Positions 9,001 through 17,957 are shown, counted from the first letter of the stretch. The stretch: 64,000 bases of DNA from Flavobacteriales bacterium (GCA_020635855.1 JACJYZ010000002.1:62001-126000); one strand, 5' to 3'. Numbers and translations are program-made. Notes: generated by a model not told the origin, from the sequence alone.

Positions 9001-10398
9001 CAGTGGCAATGGGATTTCGGTGACGGCAGTATTTCAGTGCTTCAGGACCCTGTACATAATTATACACAGCCAGGCACGTACGATGTCAGCCTCATTGTGA
9101 CCACCACCTATGGGTGTACCGATACGTTGGTGATCCCACAATACATCACGGTTACCGGTCCGTTTGCCCTGTTCCACCTGTCACCCGATACCATTTGCCT
9201 GGGTGAGGCCGCCACGTTCGTGATCGATAGTACACTGGATGTGGATTCATGGAGCTGGGATTTCGGGGATGGTCTGGTGTTGCCGGGAACCGGGGATACC
9301 ATCACGCACATTTATGACCAGAAAACCGGACTCATTTACCCGAAAATGATCTACCAGTCTGTTTCCGGTTGCGTTCAATATGCCGAAGACACCATATTCA
9401 TACACCAGGTGATGTCCGGGTTCAGTGTCAGCGATACGGCATCCTGTCTACCGCTTATCACCACTTTCACCAATTCCTCGATCGGACATGACGTATGGAT
9501 GTGGGATTTTGGTGACGGCAGCACATCCTCCCAGAACAACCCCACCCATACCTATAACCAGGAAGGCGACTACGATGTGAGCCTGATCATCAGCAATTCG
9601 GCTACCGGTTGCACGGACACCATGGTGCAGGTTGTTCATGCCTATCTCAAACCCATCATTACCATTGATTATGATTCGGTGGCTTGTGAAGGAAGCAATT
9701 TCCAGATGACGGCAACCGGTGGTATTACATACATATGGACGCCTTCCGATTACCTGAGCGATACATCCATTGCCAATCCGTGGGTACTCAGCCTGCCGGA
9801 CGACATCACCTATCAGGTGGTTGTCATCGATGACCATAACTGTATCGATTCCACCAGCATTGATGTCCGCGTACAGCACAAGCCCGTTGTTACCCTTCCC
9901 AATGATACGGCGATCATTATCGGTGAACTCATTGACAACATTGATGCGTTCGGAGGAAACGGATTCACATACCAATGGACACCTACCACCTGGTTGACAT
10001 GCAGTACTTGTCCGAATCCTGAAGCCAAACCGCTGAAGTCGATTTGCTATACGGTGCTGGTAACCGATTCCAGTTCCTGTTTCATGGTGACAGATTCCAT
10101 GTGTATCGATGTGATCGATGAATACAGCCTGGATGTACCCAAAGCTTTCACGCCCAACGGTGACGGCAACAACGATGTGGTGTACGTGAAAGGATGGGGC
10201 ATTGAAGAACTGCTGACGTTTAAAATATTCAACCGCTGGGGCGAGTTGGTTTTTGAAAGTCACGATGTCAACGACGGTTGGGATGGAACCTACAAAGGGA
10301 AACCACAGAACCCCGATACCTATGTATTCCTGGTGACAGGAAGGTATTACAGTGGAGATGTGAAGTCCCTCAAAGGGTACATCACCCTGCTGCGTTAG
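6064..10398 (+). CDS. Giant multi-PKD surface protein with T9SS type B sorting domain
   Basis: 1444 residues. A signal peptide (FFALILVMALSVGETKAQ) is followed by 14 PKD-type domains that I count from their WxWDFGDG-like motifs, spanning roughly residues 40-1160. Two Ig-like blocks with TYIWTPSDYL and TYQWTPTTWL follow, then the gliding-motility-associated type B C-terminal domain (PKAFTPNGDGNND ... IFNRWGELVFES ... GWDGTYKG), ending KGYITLLR. The protein should be exported across the outer membrane by the T9SS and displayed or released as an adhesin. The start is GTG 6064; TTG 6094 would give a shorter signal peptide and cannot be excluded. It is 14 bases upstream of the next gene. The PorP/SprF gene next door is a plausible export partner. 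Confidence 0.93.
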   Translation: MSKVKKPLQTLKNIFRYTTRFFALILVMALSVGETKAQVTAKFTSNIQSGCSPQTVVFTDQSTGPVTSWKWDFGNGNTSTLKSPVASYGTPGKYTVTLIVSDGTNKDTIIKVNYITIFKNPDPYLSIDGGPNGCSPFNAHFNDSVILGDAPITTWIWDYGDGNVDNGTNPNPIHTYNSTGTFPVSLQVVDANGCSKTILLNNYVTVTEGPTATFTADKTIGCSPPLVVKFTNNSTGTGLTYVWNFGDGGTSTATNPNHTYTNTGTYTVKLYVTNNKGCTDSLIRTNYITINDPIADFTFIDTACVNQNVAFTNGSSGATNYLWNFGDGGTTAAVNPNHTYTGTGTYTVTLIAKDPTGTCQDTVTKVIEIIDLAAAFSVDPAYGCQVPHTVDFTDLTIGGVKWSWNFGDGGTSTQQNPSHTYANKGSYTVTLTVTTASGCKDVVTIPAAVVINPMTVNFVADTIEGCAPLKVDFTDLTLSDSTITNWYWDFGDGNTSTQQNPTNIYVNDTDYTVKLVVVNELGCTDSITHVIEVGTKIPPNFTVDEDTVCAQPGAVFTDLTGDPRIDKWEYIDFGDGGSDNQQNPTHMYQDTGWMDVTLVLTYNGCKDTLEIDSMLYVNGPIWHFSAPADCDNPFTYQFTADEKDAQRWYWDFGDGSAIDSVNKNPLHVFPARGTYNVSVTAYNDSTGCMWVEPGVINVTVPDAVITNDTVAGCWPLNQNFNSSGSQDASTYNWSFGNGSSSSAANPTYKYTTPGVYPVRLIVKDIHNCPDTAYGQVHVVRPDADFAVDSIQGCVPLPVNFTDGSYSDSTVVSWLWNFGDGGTSSQQDPTHVFTTNGKKTVTLIVTDKIGCKDTVVRSNYINSKQPIPIFNVTDRQLCSGDSVTFQDATTGTQPFTYYWDFGDGSTSSQPNPGHVFADTGYFHVELTITDADGCDSTITKTDYIHVQGIPISLISSNKTVTDCYPEQIDFRDSSISNYINQWQWDFGDGSISVLQDPVHNYTQPGTYDVSLIVTTTYGCTDTLVIPQYITVTGPFALFHLSPDTICLGEAATFVIDSTLDVDSWSWDFGDGLVLPGTGDTITHIYDQKTGLIYPKMIYQSVSGCVQYAEDTIFIHQVMSGFSVSDTASCLPLITTFTNSSIGHDVWMWDFGDGSTSSQNNPTHTYNQEGDYDVSLIISNSATGCTDTMVQVVHAYLKPIITIDYDSVACEGSNFQMTATGGITYIWTPSDYLSDTSIANPWVLSLPDDITYQVVVIDDHNCIDSTSIDVRVQHKPVVTLPNDTAIIIGELIDNIDAFGGNGFTYQWTPTTWLTCSTCPNPEAKPLKSICYTVLVTDSSSCFMVTDSMCIDVIDEYSLDVPKAFTPNGDGNNDVVYVKGWGIEELLTFKIFNRWGELVFESHDVNDGWDGTYKGKPQNPDTYVFLVTGRYYSGDVKSLKGYITLLR

Positions 10399-10411
10399 TG
10401 AGACAGATGCT

Positions 10412-11203
10412 ATGGATTCCAAACAGCTGATCGAAGAGATCCGCGAACTCGCGGATCACTTGAAAAAACAAACCAGGCATATCCAGGAAGTGGATAGCCT
10501 GGGACCGCAAGACCTGGACACGCTGTTAAGTATTTCCGGAGAATTGTATGAAAAGATGGCCATCCTGAAATTTCTACGGGGTGGTTACGATGCGGTTTCC
10601 TCCGTATCCGATGATGTGGAAGAGGAAGAAAAAGTGGCGGTGACTGAAAAGAAACCGGAAGTTGCCGTGCCGGACAAGCCGCACGGCTACGGAATCATGG
10701 AACCTACCACGCCATCTTCATCCAACAATAAAGCAAACTCCGAAGAAGCGACGGCCATACCACCTGTGCGGAACACACCCAAAACGGATACACAACCCGC
10801 CGAACCCGTTGAGCAAGAAGCGGAGGAAGCTCCCAAGACCCAGGGTGATCTGTTTACCGGCACGGAAAAAACAGAAAAACCGACCAAAGAGAAAAAGGGC
10901 GGCAAGACCATCCTTGATAATATGATGGGCAATGAAAAAGAAGTGCTGGCATCCAACCTGGGTCGCAAAACCATCAGGGACCTGAAGTCGGCCATCGGCA
11001 TTCACGATCGATTCCGTTTCATCAATGACCTGTTCGGTGGAAACATGGATGAGTATGAAGGTGCGGTGGAATCGCTCACGGCCATCGAAAGCCTGGAAGC
11101 GGCACATTCATACCTGAAGCCTTTCAAGGAGAAATACCAGTGGGGTGGCAAGGAAAGTGCCGAAGAGTTTTTTGATCTTGTAGACCGCAGGTTCAAGGGG
11201 TAA
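10412..11203 (+). CDS. Conserved Bacteroidota protein of unknown function, coiled-coil N-terminus
   Basis: 263 residues, no signal peptide or membrane segment, so probably cytoplasmic. The first 65 residues are helical and charged (IREL, LKKQTRHIQEV). Residues about 66-165 are a low-complexity linker rich in E, K, P and T. The last 100 residues are well ordered: ASNLGRKTIRDLKSAIGIHD, RFRFINDLFGGN, and a FFDLVDRRF end. I recognise this C-terminal block as widely conserved in Bacteroidota without an assigned function. It starts 14 bases after the PKD adhesin and is followed by a strong terminator, so it probably shares that transcript. I do not assign a role. Confidence 0.75.
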   Translation: MDSKQLIEEIRELADHLKKQTRHIQEVDSLGPQDLDTLLSISGELYEKMAILKFLRGGYDAVSSVSDDVEEEEKVAVTEKKPEVAVPDKPHGYGIMEPTTPSSSNNKANSEEATAIPPVRNTPKTDTQPAEPVEQEAEEAPKTQGDLFTGTEKTEKPTKEKKGGKTILDNMMGNEKEVLASNLGRKTIRDLKSAIGIHDRFRFINDLFGGNMDEYEGAVESLTAIESLEAAHSYLKPFKEKYQWGGKESAEEFFDLVDRRFKG

Positions 11204-11226
11204 CCCAACCTGTATCCATACAGAAA

Positions 11227-11256
11227 AGCGTCCTGCACATGCGGGACGCTTTTTTT
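11227..11256 (+). terminator. Rho-independent terminator after the PKD adhesin operon
   Basis: AGCGTCC (11227-11233) pairs with GGACGCT (11244-11250) around a short loop, followed by a run of six T. It lies 24 bases after the stop codon of the upstream gene. Confidence 0.85.
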
Positions 11257-11340
11257 ATTTCAACCTGGCAACTGCAACTCTTCTATACGTGGAAGTCCAT
11301 CGTCTGTCCACATTTTTTTAGCTATGCCGTTGTAGTATTT

Positions 11341-11424
11341 GCCACAAGGCACAAAGACACTATGTCTGATAAAAAAGGTAGATGAATTGCTTCATATATC
11401 TTCGTGTCTTCGTGTCCTTGTGGC
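11341..11424. repeat. Intergenic palindromic repeat, family A, copy 1
   Basis: Left arm GCCACAAGGCACAAAGACAC (11341-11360) and right arm (11404-11424) that reads as its reverse complement with a small number of changes. It is followed by ATTCTT and an AAGGGCTTTGCC tail that recurs at copy 2. It sits between two convergent genes. The rest of 11257-11486 holds no gene that I can see. Confidence 0.7.
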
Positions 11425-11486
11425 ATTCTTTTTAAAGGGCTTTGCCTTCATAAACAAAGGTGATCTTTCACCGAAGGCCGATTTTT

Positions 11487-13676
11487 TTAATTGATGTCGT
11501 TGTTGTTGCGGATCAGGTGCACCCAACCGTGGCGGGTGTTGTTTTCATCGGGTCCCGGCGTCAGCGGATCATTCAGGTATAGGATCCAATAGTAAACGCC
11601 TTCATTCAGCCGGTTGAGGGACTTCCAGTGCCGCCCGTCCCAGTCGTTATGATAGTTCTGGCTTTCCCACACTTTCTCTCCCCACCTGTTGAACACCAGC
11701 AACCGGCTTCCGGGAAAGTACTCGATCCCATCGATCACGAAGTTGTCGTTTGGTCCTTCGTGGTTCGGTGTGAATACGTTCGGAATGGTGATGTCGCAAA
11801 GCCTTCCGTTAATGAGTACCTGTGCACTGTCGGCACAGCCCGTGGAGTCGGTGGCGATTACGGTGTAGGTGACCGGTTCTGTTAATCCCGATACCGTCGG
11901 ATTCGACAAGGTGGGGTCATCCAGGTTCGGCGCCGGATACCACAGGTAGGAGAAGTTGCCCATGCCGCCGGTGGCAACAGGGGTTCCGCCCAGCTTGTAG
12001 GATTCGTTTGTGCAAAGGTCTTTGGTCAGCCCGGCATCCACCATGATCTGCGGCGGTTCGCTGATAGACAGGGTGCGGGTGGTGTCACATCCCGTTTCGG
12101 TTTCGGTGATGGTAACTGTGTAACTGGCAGGCGACAGGTTGAAAATGCTTTTGGTGGTGGCGCCTGTAGACCACACGTAGGAGAATAGGGAATCGGCACA
12201 TACCAGCGCCGTGGCGCTGCCGTCGTCAGAGCCGAAGCAGCTGGCATCCGTGGTACGGACCACGTTCTCGATGTCAAGACAAGGCGGATCGGGTACACAT
12301 CCGTTTCCGCAATTGTAGATCGGGCAGATGTACACCTTTCCGCAGGCGCTCGGCTTCAGGTCAAAACAGTGGGTGTAAATATCTCCCGGCGTAAGCAGGT
12401 TGCAGTTGACACCGCCTACCAGGGCGTTAGCTACCTTGTCGCAATCCGGATAATGCCACGTGCCCTCTTCCTCGCATTCCCGTATGCCGTCTCCCCCGAT
12501 GTCAAAGTAGTTGGTCACCTGAAAACAACCACCCGATGTACCGGTTGAACCGCCTGTGGCATTTTGGTTGATGGAATTGGATATCACCGTTGTGTTTTGA
12601 AAACCTGCGTAGAAGCCTCCGTTAATGCTGCTTCCTCCCGAACAATTTTCATATGAGATGAGCAGGCTGAACTGTTCAAAGGTGGCGTTCGGATCACCTG
12701 CCTTGAACGCGAAGCACAGCACGGCAGGCAAAGCACTTTGATCAATTTCATAGCACCATCCGTTCGCCTGGGCATCTGCGTATGTTACGGGGGTATTGGT
12801 CGGGTTGATGAAGTAGGTGCCGAACGGCCCTGCGCAGTCCTCTTTGTGACATTCCAGGGATTGTCCGCAGAACGGATCGGGGTCAATGGTCACCACGCTG
12901 GTCGCGGAAGATGAACGCCCCTGGTTGTCGGTAACGGTGATGCTGTAGTAGCTGTCGCCGGGCGGACAAACATTGGTGGATGTTCCCGAACCCAGTCCGT
13001 CACTCCATGCATAAGTCAACGGGGGTTCGCCGCCTTTCACAACGGGTTTCAGGTCGAAGCATTCACCTGCGCAAACCAGGTTGCTGTCGAGTGTAACGGT
13101 GGGTGCACAGATGGTACCTGTAGAAACAATGTTGTCAAGCCGGATACCTGCGCCGCCGCCGCCGAAAAAGTTGCTGTTGCATCCGGTGCAAAGCACCTTG
13201 AAGACCAGGTAGTCGCAGGACGACGGTGCGGTGAAATTCACCGTGTAGGTTTGCCAGTTGTAATGGTTGATGAGGGGAGACGTCCACAGCAGGGTGGAAG
13301 GATTGCACGCATCGCTTCCGCAATACACCTCCAGGTAACCTGAGTTGGTGTAATAGGCGGAAGCAGCGGTATCTGCTGACCTCAGATCAATGGTAAAACT
13401 GATGTTGTCGCCGGCTGTCATCGGACAAATGAGCTGCTGCCCGATATTGAGGTCTGTGAAGTTGCCGTTGCCGAAGGTGTCATACGTGCCGATTTCAACA
13501 TGCTTGCCTCCGGTGGAACCTCCTGTGTTGTATACATCAATGTTGCCGCAGGCTTCCCAATCCGGAGGTATTGCATTGCCTCCGTCGAACGACGGGTTGC
13601 TGATATAGACCTGACCCATACAGGGCGATCCGGAAATGACGGTCAATACCGCCATGAAGAACGTGAATTGTTTCAT
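11487..13676 (-). CDS. Secreted surface protein with SprB-like repeat and T9SS type B sorting domain
   Basis: About 729 residues from ATG 13676, which gives a good signal peptide (MKQFTFFMAVLTVISGSPC, cleavage near CMGQ). The frame is open to 13745, but those extra codons fall in a structured leader and lack signal-peptide features. The N-terminal ~200 residues look like a carbohydrate-binding-type beta sandwich (ISNPSFDGG, LEVYCGSDAC, LDNIVSTG). Then come Cys-rich segments, a SprB-type repeat (ASCFGSDDGSA ... YVWSTGATTKS ... YTVTITETETGC), an Ig-like block, and the type B C-terminal domain (NVFTPNHEGPND, VFNRWGEKVWES, DWDGRHW). Many Cys-Cys pairs suggest disulphides in the exported form. Likely an adhesin. 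Convergent with the PKD operon. Confidence 0.88.
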   Translation of the reverse strand: MKQFTFFMAVLTVISGSPCMGQVYISNPSFDGGNAIPPDWEACGNIDVYNTGGSTGGKHVEIGTYDTFGNGNFTDLNIGQQLICPMTAGDNISFTIDLRSADTAASAYYTNSGYLEVYCGSDACNPSTLLWTSPLINHYNWQTYTVNFTAPSSCDYLVFKVLCTGCNSNFFGGGGAGIRLDNIVSTGTICAPTVTLDSNLVCAGECFDLKPVVKGGEPPLTYAWSDGLGSGTSTNVCPPGDSYYSITVTDNQGRSSSATSVVTIDPDPFCGQSLECHKEDCAGPFGTYFINPTNTPVTYADAQANGWCYEIDQSALPAVLCFAFKAGDPNATFEQFSLLISYENCSGGSSINGGFYAGFQNTTVISNSINQNATGGSTGTSGGCFQVTNYFDIGGDGIRECEEEGTWHYPDCDKVANALVGGVNCNLLTPGDIYTHCFDLKPSACGKVYICPIYNCGNGCVPDPPCLDIENVVRTTDASCFGSDDGSATALVCADSLFSYVWSTGATTKSIFNLSPASYTVTITETETGCDTTRTLSISEPPQIMVDAGLTKDLCTNESYKLGGTPVATGGMGNFSYLWYPAPNLDDPTLSNPTVSGLTEPVTYTVIATDSTGCADSAQVLINGRLCDITIPNVFTPNHEGPNDNFVIDGIEYFPGSRLLVFNRWGEKVWESQNYHNDWDGRHWKSLNRLNEGVYYWILYLNDPLTPGPDENNTRHGWVHLIRNNNDIN

Positions 13677-13702
13677 GACACCAAGCTTTAGGGCCATGCT
13701 CA

Positions 13703-13812
13703 TATCCGCGGAGGACGCGGATACGGCACGGTACGAATTGCACACCCCGGTGACGGACGACAGTCACCGGATAACACACATACCTGGTGCGGGTCAGTCG
13801 CTGATCCGCACC
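13703..13812 (-). other. Structured 5' leader with three consecutive hairpins
   Basis: Read on the minus strand between the promoter at 13906-13936 and ATG 13676: hairpin 1, 13812-13786, a 12-base-pair stem with one G-U pair and a 3-base loop; hairpin 2, 13770-13747, arms CCGGTGAC/GTCACCGG and an 8-base loop; hairpin 3, 13723-13703, arms TATCCGCG/CGCGGATA and a 5-base loop. The last stem ends 26 bases before the ATG. None is followed by a T run in the sense direction. The 340-base gap 13677-14016 otherwise holds no gene. Confidence 0.6.
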
Positions 13813-13905
13813 AAAAAATCATTTACTAAAACCAAAGAATTAATCCCCGAACTTACCACAACCTTCCAAACACAGACAACAGGGGGTTAATACACTACAC
13901 GGGTC

Positions 13906-13936
13906 CAAATGTAGGTCATGTCTGTGATTAAGGCAA
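13906..13936 (-). promoter_or_regulatory. Bacteroidota-type promoter for the type B surface protein gene
   Basis: On the minus strand: TTG (13936-13934), 20 bases, then TACATTTG (13913-13906), which fits TTG-N19..20-TAnnTTTG. Transcription should begin near 13900, giving a leader of about 220 bases that carries three hairpins. Confidence 0.6.
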
Positions 13937-14016
13937 GTTTTTTTTCACAAGGATGCAAGATGAAAGCGCCTTTATGCGTGAAAAAAGCCCTTGTTCGATT
14001 AAAAATTAAAGGATGC

Positions 14017-15162
14017 TTACTTTTTCAATACGATGCGGAAGGTGCTTCCTTTGCCGCTGTCGGATTGTTTCACAAAGATTTTTCCTTTGTGGTAATTCTC
14101 AATGATTCGCTTGGAGAGGGAAAGCCCGAGTCCCCACCCGGTTTTCTTGGTGGTGAATCCTGGCTGAAAGACCGACTTGTATTGTGATTTTGGGATGCCT
14201 TTGCCCGTATCCGACACGTCGATGTATACATATTGCAGCTGGTCGGTGACGGTGATGTTCAGTTTCCCTTCGCCACTCATGGCATCTACGGCATTGCGGA
14301 TCAGGTTTTCCACCACCCATTCGAAAAGGGGTGCATTGATCGGTGCATGAACCGCCTCTTCTTTGCTGTGGATATCAAAGGATACCTTCCTGGGCGACCG
14401 GCTTTGCATATAGGTCATCGTATTCCGCAGTACTTCCATCAGGTTGGTGCGGTCCAGTTTGGGGATGGCACCGATCTTTGAAAATCTTTCGGTGATGGTT
14501 TCCAGGCGGCTGACATCTTTCTGAAGTTCGGCCGTGGTGCTGTCATCCACCCCTTTCAGTTTCAACAGTTCAAGCCATGCAACCAGGGAAGATAACGGCG
14601 TGCCCAGTTGATGTGCCGTTTCTTTCGCCATGCCGATCCACACCTGGTTCTGCTCCGCTTTGCGTGAAGAACTGAACGCAAAATAAGACACCACGATGAA
14701 GAGTGAAATAACCGCCAGCTGTACCAGGGGGTAATACTTCAATTGCATGAGGATGGTGGAGTTCCGGTAGTACACGTAGTTCTTGCCTTTGATGAGGTCC
14801 ACCTCAATCGGCGGGTGTTCTTCCTTCATCACCTCGATCATGTGTTTCAGGTACGCCGGGTCCTGTGCCCGCACCGAGTCGAGGTTCCGCCATGAGTTCA
14901 CATTGCCTTCTTCATCGGTGAGGATAACCGGAACGGTTTCGTTGTTCTGGATTACATCGAACAGGATGCTGATATCTCCGGCATCGTCGCTGGTATCAGC
15001 AATTTTTCGCGTGCCCTGTGCCCACAATTCCACCTTCTTTCTCTCCTGGTCAGCCAGTTTGCCGATCAGGCTGTTGGTGTACCACAGGGATGACAAACCG
15101 ATGCAAACCGCCGTGATAAGCAGTAGCAGCTTCCATTGTTGTTTGCGCGTGTAAATGTTCAA
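14017..15162 (-). CDS. Membrane sensor histidine kinase (orphan)
   Basis: 381 residues. TM1 is near residues 11-30 and TM2 near 143-163, enclosing a ~110-residue extracytoplasmic sensor with no recognisable domain. There is no HAMP domain. The phosphoacceptor His184 lies in KETAHQLGTPLSSL. The ATPase domain shows the N box (VVENLIRNAVDA), G1 (DVSDTGKGI) and G2 (GWGLGLSL), so it should be active. It would autophosphorylate and pass phosphate to a response regulator, but no regulator gene lies in this window; partners must be encoded elsewhere. The gene stands alone between the type B surface protein and the AsmA-like gene, all on the minus strand. Confidence 0.92.
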   Translation of the reverse strand: MNIYTRKQQWKLLLLITAVCIGLSSLWYTNSLIGKLADQERKKVELWAQGTRKIADTSDDAGDISILFDVIQNNETVPVILTDEEGNVNSWRNLDSVRAQDPAYLKHMIEVMKEEHPPIEVDLIKGKNYVYYRNSTILMQLKYYPLVQLAVISLFIVVSYFAFSSSRKAEQNQVWIGMAKETAHQLGTPLSSLVAWLELLKLKGVDDSTTAELQKDVSRLETITERFSKIGAIPKLDRTNLMEVLRNTMTYMQSRSPRKVSFDIHSKEEAVHAPINAPLFEWVVENLIRNAVDAMSGEGKLNITVTDQLQYVYIDVSDTGKGIPKSQYKSVFQPGFTTKKTGWGLGLSLSKRIIENYHKGKIFVKQSDSGKGSTFRIVLKK

Positions 15163-15269
15163 GGTGATGGCTCTAGTCGTAGGCCGGTAAATTTAATCAA
15201 ATCCGCGACTGGCAGGGCATATGATTTTTACGGATGTGCGGATTGGTATTTGAGGAAGGCATTCCTGAC

Positions 15270-17792
15270 CTATTCCCATTCGATCTCGAATTCCTTCTTT
15301 TCCTTCTTGGGCGGGGTTTTCGGAATGGTATCCTTGTGAAGAAAACGGAACTCATCGTGCAAGATGCTCTTCAGGTTTTGTTTTTCCTTTTTCAGATCCT
15401 CCCGGATCTTTTCCCTCACACCTTGCTGATCGTATTTGATCTCCGGATTGTCAGCCGTACCGGTCATGCTGATGTATAAACTGGTTCTGCCGAGACCGTC
15501 ATCCTCCACCACCCCGTATTCGTCATTTTCCTTTTTCGCTTTTCTGGCTTTGCGTGACAGCAGGTCACTCAACCGTACCCGGAAGTGATAATCGATTTTG
15601 TTATCAAATGTATGGCTACCGGATGCACTTACATTCAAGGCCGATGATTTGATGTCCATCAAGGGAATGAAAACGGTTTGGTCGTGGATGTCCACTTCGT
15701 TCTCAAGGGTTGAAAAGCGGATGTGTTCCAGTTCGGATACCTTGATGAAGCGCGACAGTGACAGCATCGGTTTGAAGTCGATCAGTTCCCCGTTTTCCAC
15801 TTTTACCGAACCGTGCGCCCGCAGTTTGGCCGGATCCAGATCCAGGTGATCCGACCAGGTGGACTGCATGGACACGCGGGCCGACATTTTGCCCTGGAGG
15901 TGTTCGTCACGCAGCAGGTCCTGTCCGAAATTTTCAGCCTGGTAGAAAAGGTACTTTACCTGGATGTTCCTGATGCTGGACTGCACATCGGCATCCACAT
16001 GGTCGCGCGAACGGTTGTCGGCCGAACCGCTGAGTTCTATGGTTCCTCCCATCGTCTGCATCGATAGCAGGTCTGCATAAAGCACACGGTTTTCCATGCG
16101 CAACTTGCCGTTTACATTTGCAGCTTTGAACCTTCTGAATACCACTTCTCCGATGTTCATGTCCACGTTCATGTTCACGTGATCGGGTAGGGCGAAGAGG
16201 TAAGGTGTGGCGGCTTTGGACACATCCGATTTCAGCAGGTCGTTCAGGTCGGCAAGCGGACTGGTCACCCGGCCTTCAATGTTCAGATCCTGGTCGGGAT
16301 ACAGCACGTAACCCATGAAATTCCGCAGTACGCCGTTCATGTCAATCCGTGTGTTGTTGAGCATGGCATGCAGGCTGTCAACCGACAGGTCGGGGTTGCG
16401 GAGTATGAGTTTGCCGTTTACATCGCTCAACGTATGTTTGCTTCCCTTGAGGCTCAACGCCACATTTTGTAGGGATGCGGTGCCCAGTAAAACCACTTGT
16501 TTCCATTCATCGGGAGACATGTTGTGGGGAGAATTGATGGGGCCGTTGTAATTGAGGTGAATGCCGGCATGTCCGTGGAGTGATTCCACCGTGTCCATCC
16601 GGATGAGCACCGGGAGGTGGCTCAGGTCAAGGGCGCCTTCCACCGTGCATTGAAGGTGTGGTTGTTCGAAGTTCTCGATCACACCCCTGCCTGTTAGTGC
16701 ATCGCCTTCGAGGGAGGCTCTTACCGATTTGAAGAACACGTTGTTTGCCGGACCTCCTTCAGCCATGTAAGCCAGGGTGCCCTCCACCTGCAGGTTGCTG
16801 AGTCGCACCGGTGACCCTGTCAGCGCCAGGGTGCCTTCCTTCATCATATATTCCGCATCCAACCTCAGGTTCTGGCCTTTGCCCAACCTGCCGGCAAGAT
16901 TGAAATGAACATCAACCAAGCCATCTGTCTCATAGCCGTTGAATACGTTCTGTACTTGTACCGGCAGGCTCTTCAGCAACGCATTCCAGGGGAGGTCGGT
17001 GCCTTTCCCGGTGGCTTCCAGTTTGGGTGTATGCCCTTCCTTGTCGGTGTACGTCACCTGTATGTCCTGCCATTCCAACTCATCTACTTTCAACTTGCCA
17101 CGTTTGAATGTATACACTTCCTGGTTCCTGACGTCCAGGCCGGTGTTGATGGAGATGTCTCTGTCCCTGAGAATATGCGTGGTATCCGAATACATGTCGT
17201 TGAGAAACAGATCACATTTCAAGTGGGCGGTGTACCCGTTGTTGGAGACTTGTCCGCTCACGGTACTTTCGTCCACGTGGAACATCATGCCGAAGGCGCT
17301 TGGAGCATGGGTATATTCAAATCGCAGGCCCGATAGGTTCACCTGTTTCAGATCAATCGTGAAAGCATTGTCGGAAGAGGTGGTGTCGTCTTTCCAGAAA
17401 TGATAGTTGACGGTTCCATCGGATCGCACGCGGAGTTTCACCACGCCGGTTTCCGCACTTACCTTTTTCAGGGTGTAATGTTCGCTGAACAGGTCGAACA
17501 GGTTGAATTGCAGAAACAGTTTGTGGGCGTAAAGCAGCGAATCTTTCTTTTGGCCGGAGGTGGCATCTTTTGCCAGTATATCGGTGAAGCGCAAAGAAGC
17601 GTATGGGAATTTTTCGAGGAGGGTGAGGTCGATGTCTTTTACTTCGATCTCCGTGGTCAGGTGCTGGTTGAGTTCGTTCAACACCAACTTCTTCACGTCA
17701 TCTTCATATACCACCGCCAGGATCCATGCCACAAGGATGAGCAGCAGAACAACAATGCCGGTAATGGCGGTTATGCGCTTCAATACCTTCAT
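15270..17792 (-). CDS. AsmA-like envelope protein
   Basis: About 840 residues from ATG 17792; a start at 17822 would add a basic N-terminal stretch. One N-terminal membrane anchor (IVVLLLILVAWILAVVY) precedes a long periplasmic region of repeating beta strands (LKQVNLSGLRF, LSHLPVLIRMD, MNVDMNIGEVVFRRF), ending with an AsmA C-terminal-type block and a lysine/glutamate-rich tail. AsmA-family proteins form periplasm-spanning beta grooves and are linked to phospholipid transport to the outer membrane; that role is from the wider family and is not shown by this sequence. No close operon partner: 107 bases separate it from the histidine kinase gene downstream. Confidence 0.8.
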   Translation of the reverse strand: MKVLKRITAITGIVVLLLILVAWILAVVYEDDVKKLVLNELNQHLTTEIEVKDIDLTLLEKFPYASLRFTDILAKDATSGQKKDSLLYAHKLFLQFNLFDLFSEHYTLKKVSAETGVVKLRVRSDGTVNYHFWKDDTTSSDNAFTIDLKQVNLSGLRFEYTHAPSAFGMMFHVDESTVSGQVSNNGYTAHLKCDLFLNDMYSDTTHILRDRDISINTGLDVRNQEVYTFKRGKLKVDELEWQDIQVTYTDKEGHTPKLEATGKGTDLPWNALLKSLPVQVQNVFNGYETDGLVDVHFNLAGRLGKGQNLRLDAEYMMKEGTLALTGSPVRLSNLQVEGTLAYMAEGGPANNVFFKSVRASLEGDALTGRGVIENFEQPHLQCTVEGALDLSHLPVLIRMDTVESLHGHAGIHLNYNGPINSPHNMSPDEWKQVVLLGTASLQNVALSLKGSKHTLSDVNGKLILRNPDLSVDSLHAMLNNTRIDMNGVLRNFMGYVLYPDQDLNIEGRVTSPLADLNDLLKSDVSKAATPYLFALPDHVNMNVDMNIGEVVFRRFKAANVNGKLRMENRVLYADLLSMQTMGGTIELSGSADNRSRDHVDADVQSSIRNIQVKYLFYQAENFGQDLLRDEHLQGKMSARVSMQSTWSDHLDLDPAKLRAHGSVKVENGELIDFKPMLSLSRFIKVSELEHIRFSTLENEVDIHDQTVFIPLMDIKSSALNVSASGSHTFDNKIDYHFRVRLSDLLSRKARKAKKENDEYGVVEDDGLGRTSLYISMTGTADNPEIKYDQQGVREKIREDLKKEKQNLKSILHDEFRFLHKDTIPKTPPKKEKKEFEIEWE

Positions 17793-17957
17793 AGGATCAA
17801 CTCTTCGTCCTCCTTTTTTCAAATTTCCTAAGAATATCTACGCTCAAGCTGGGTATCCCGGATGAGTTTTGAACATGCCCACCTGAACAACGCCGGGGAA
17901 GAACGGCTTATTGGTGAACCGGTTGGGATGAGGTGATGGATTGTTTCCGTGTTTTGC

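Noticed and set aside
9448..10422. A 324-codon minus-strand frame inside the PKD adhesin
   Set aside because: It is the complement of a repeat-rich coding region and has no domain or export signal.
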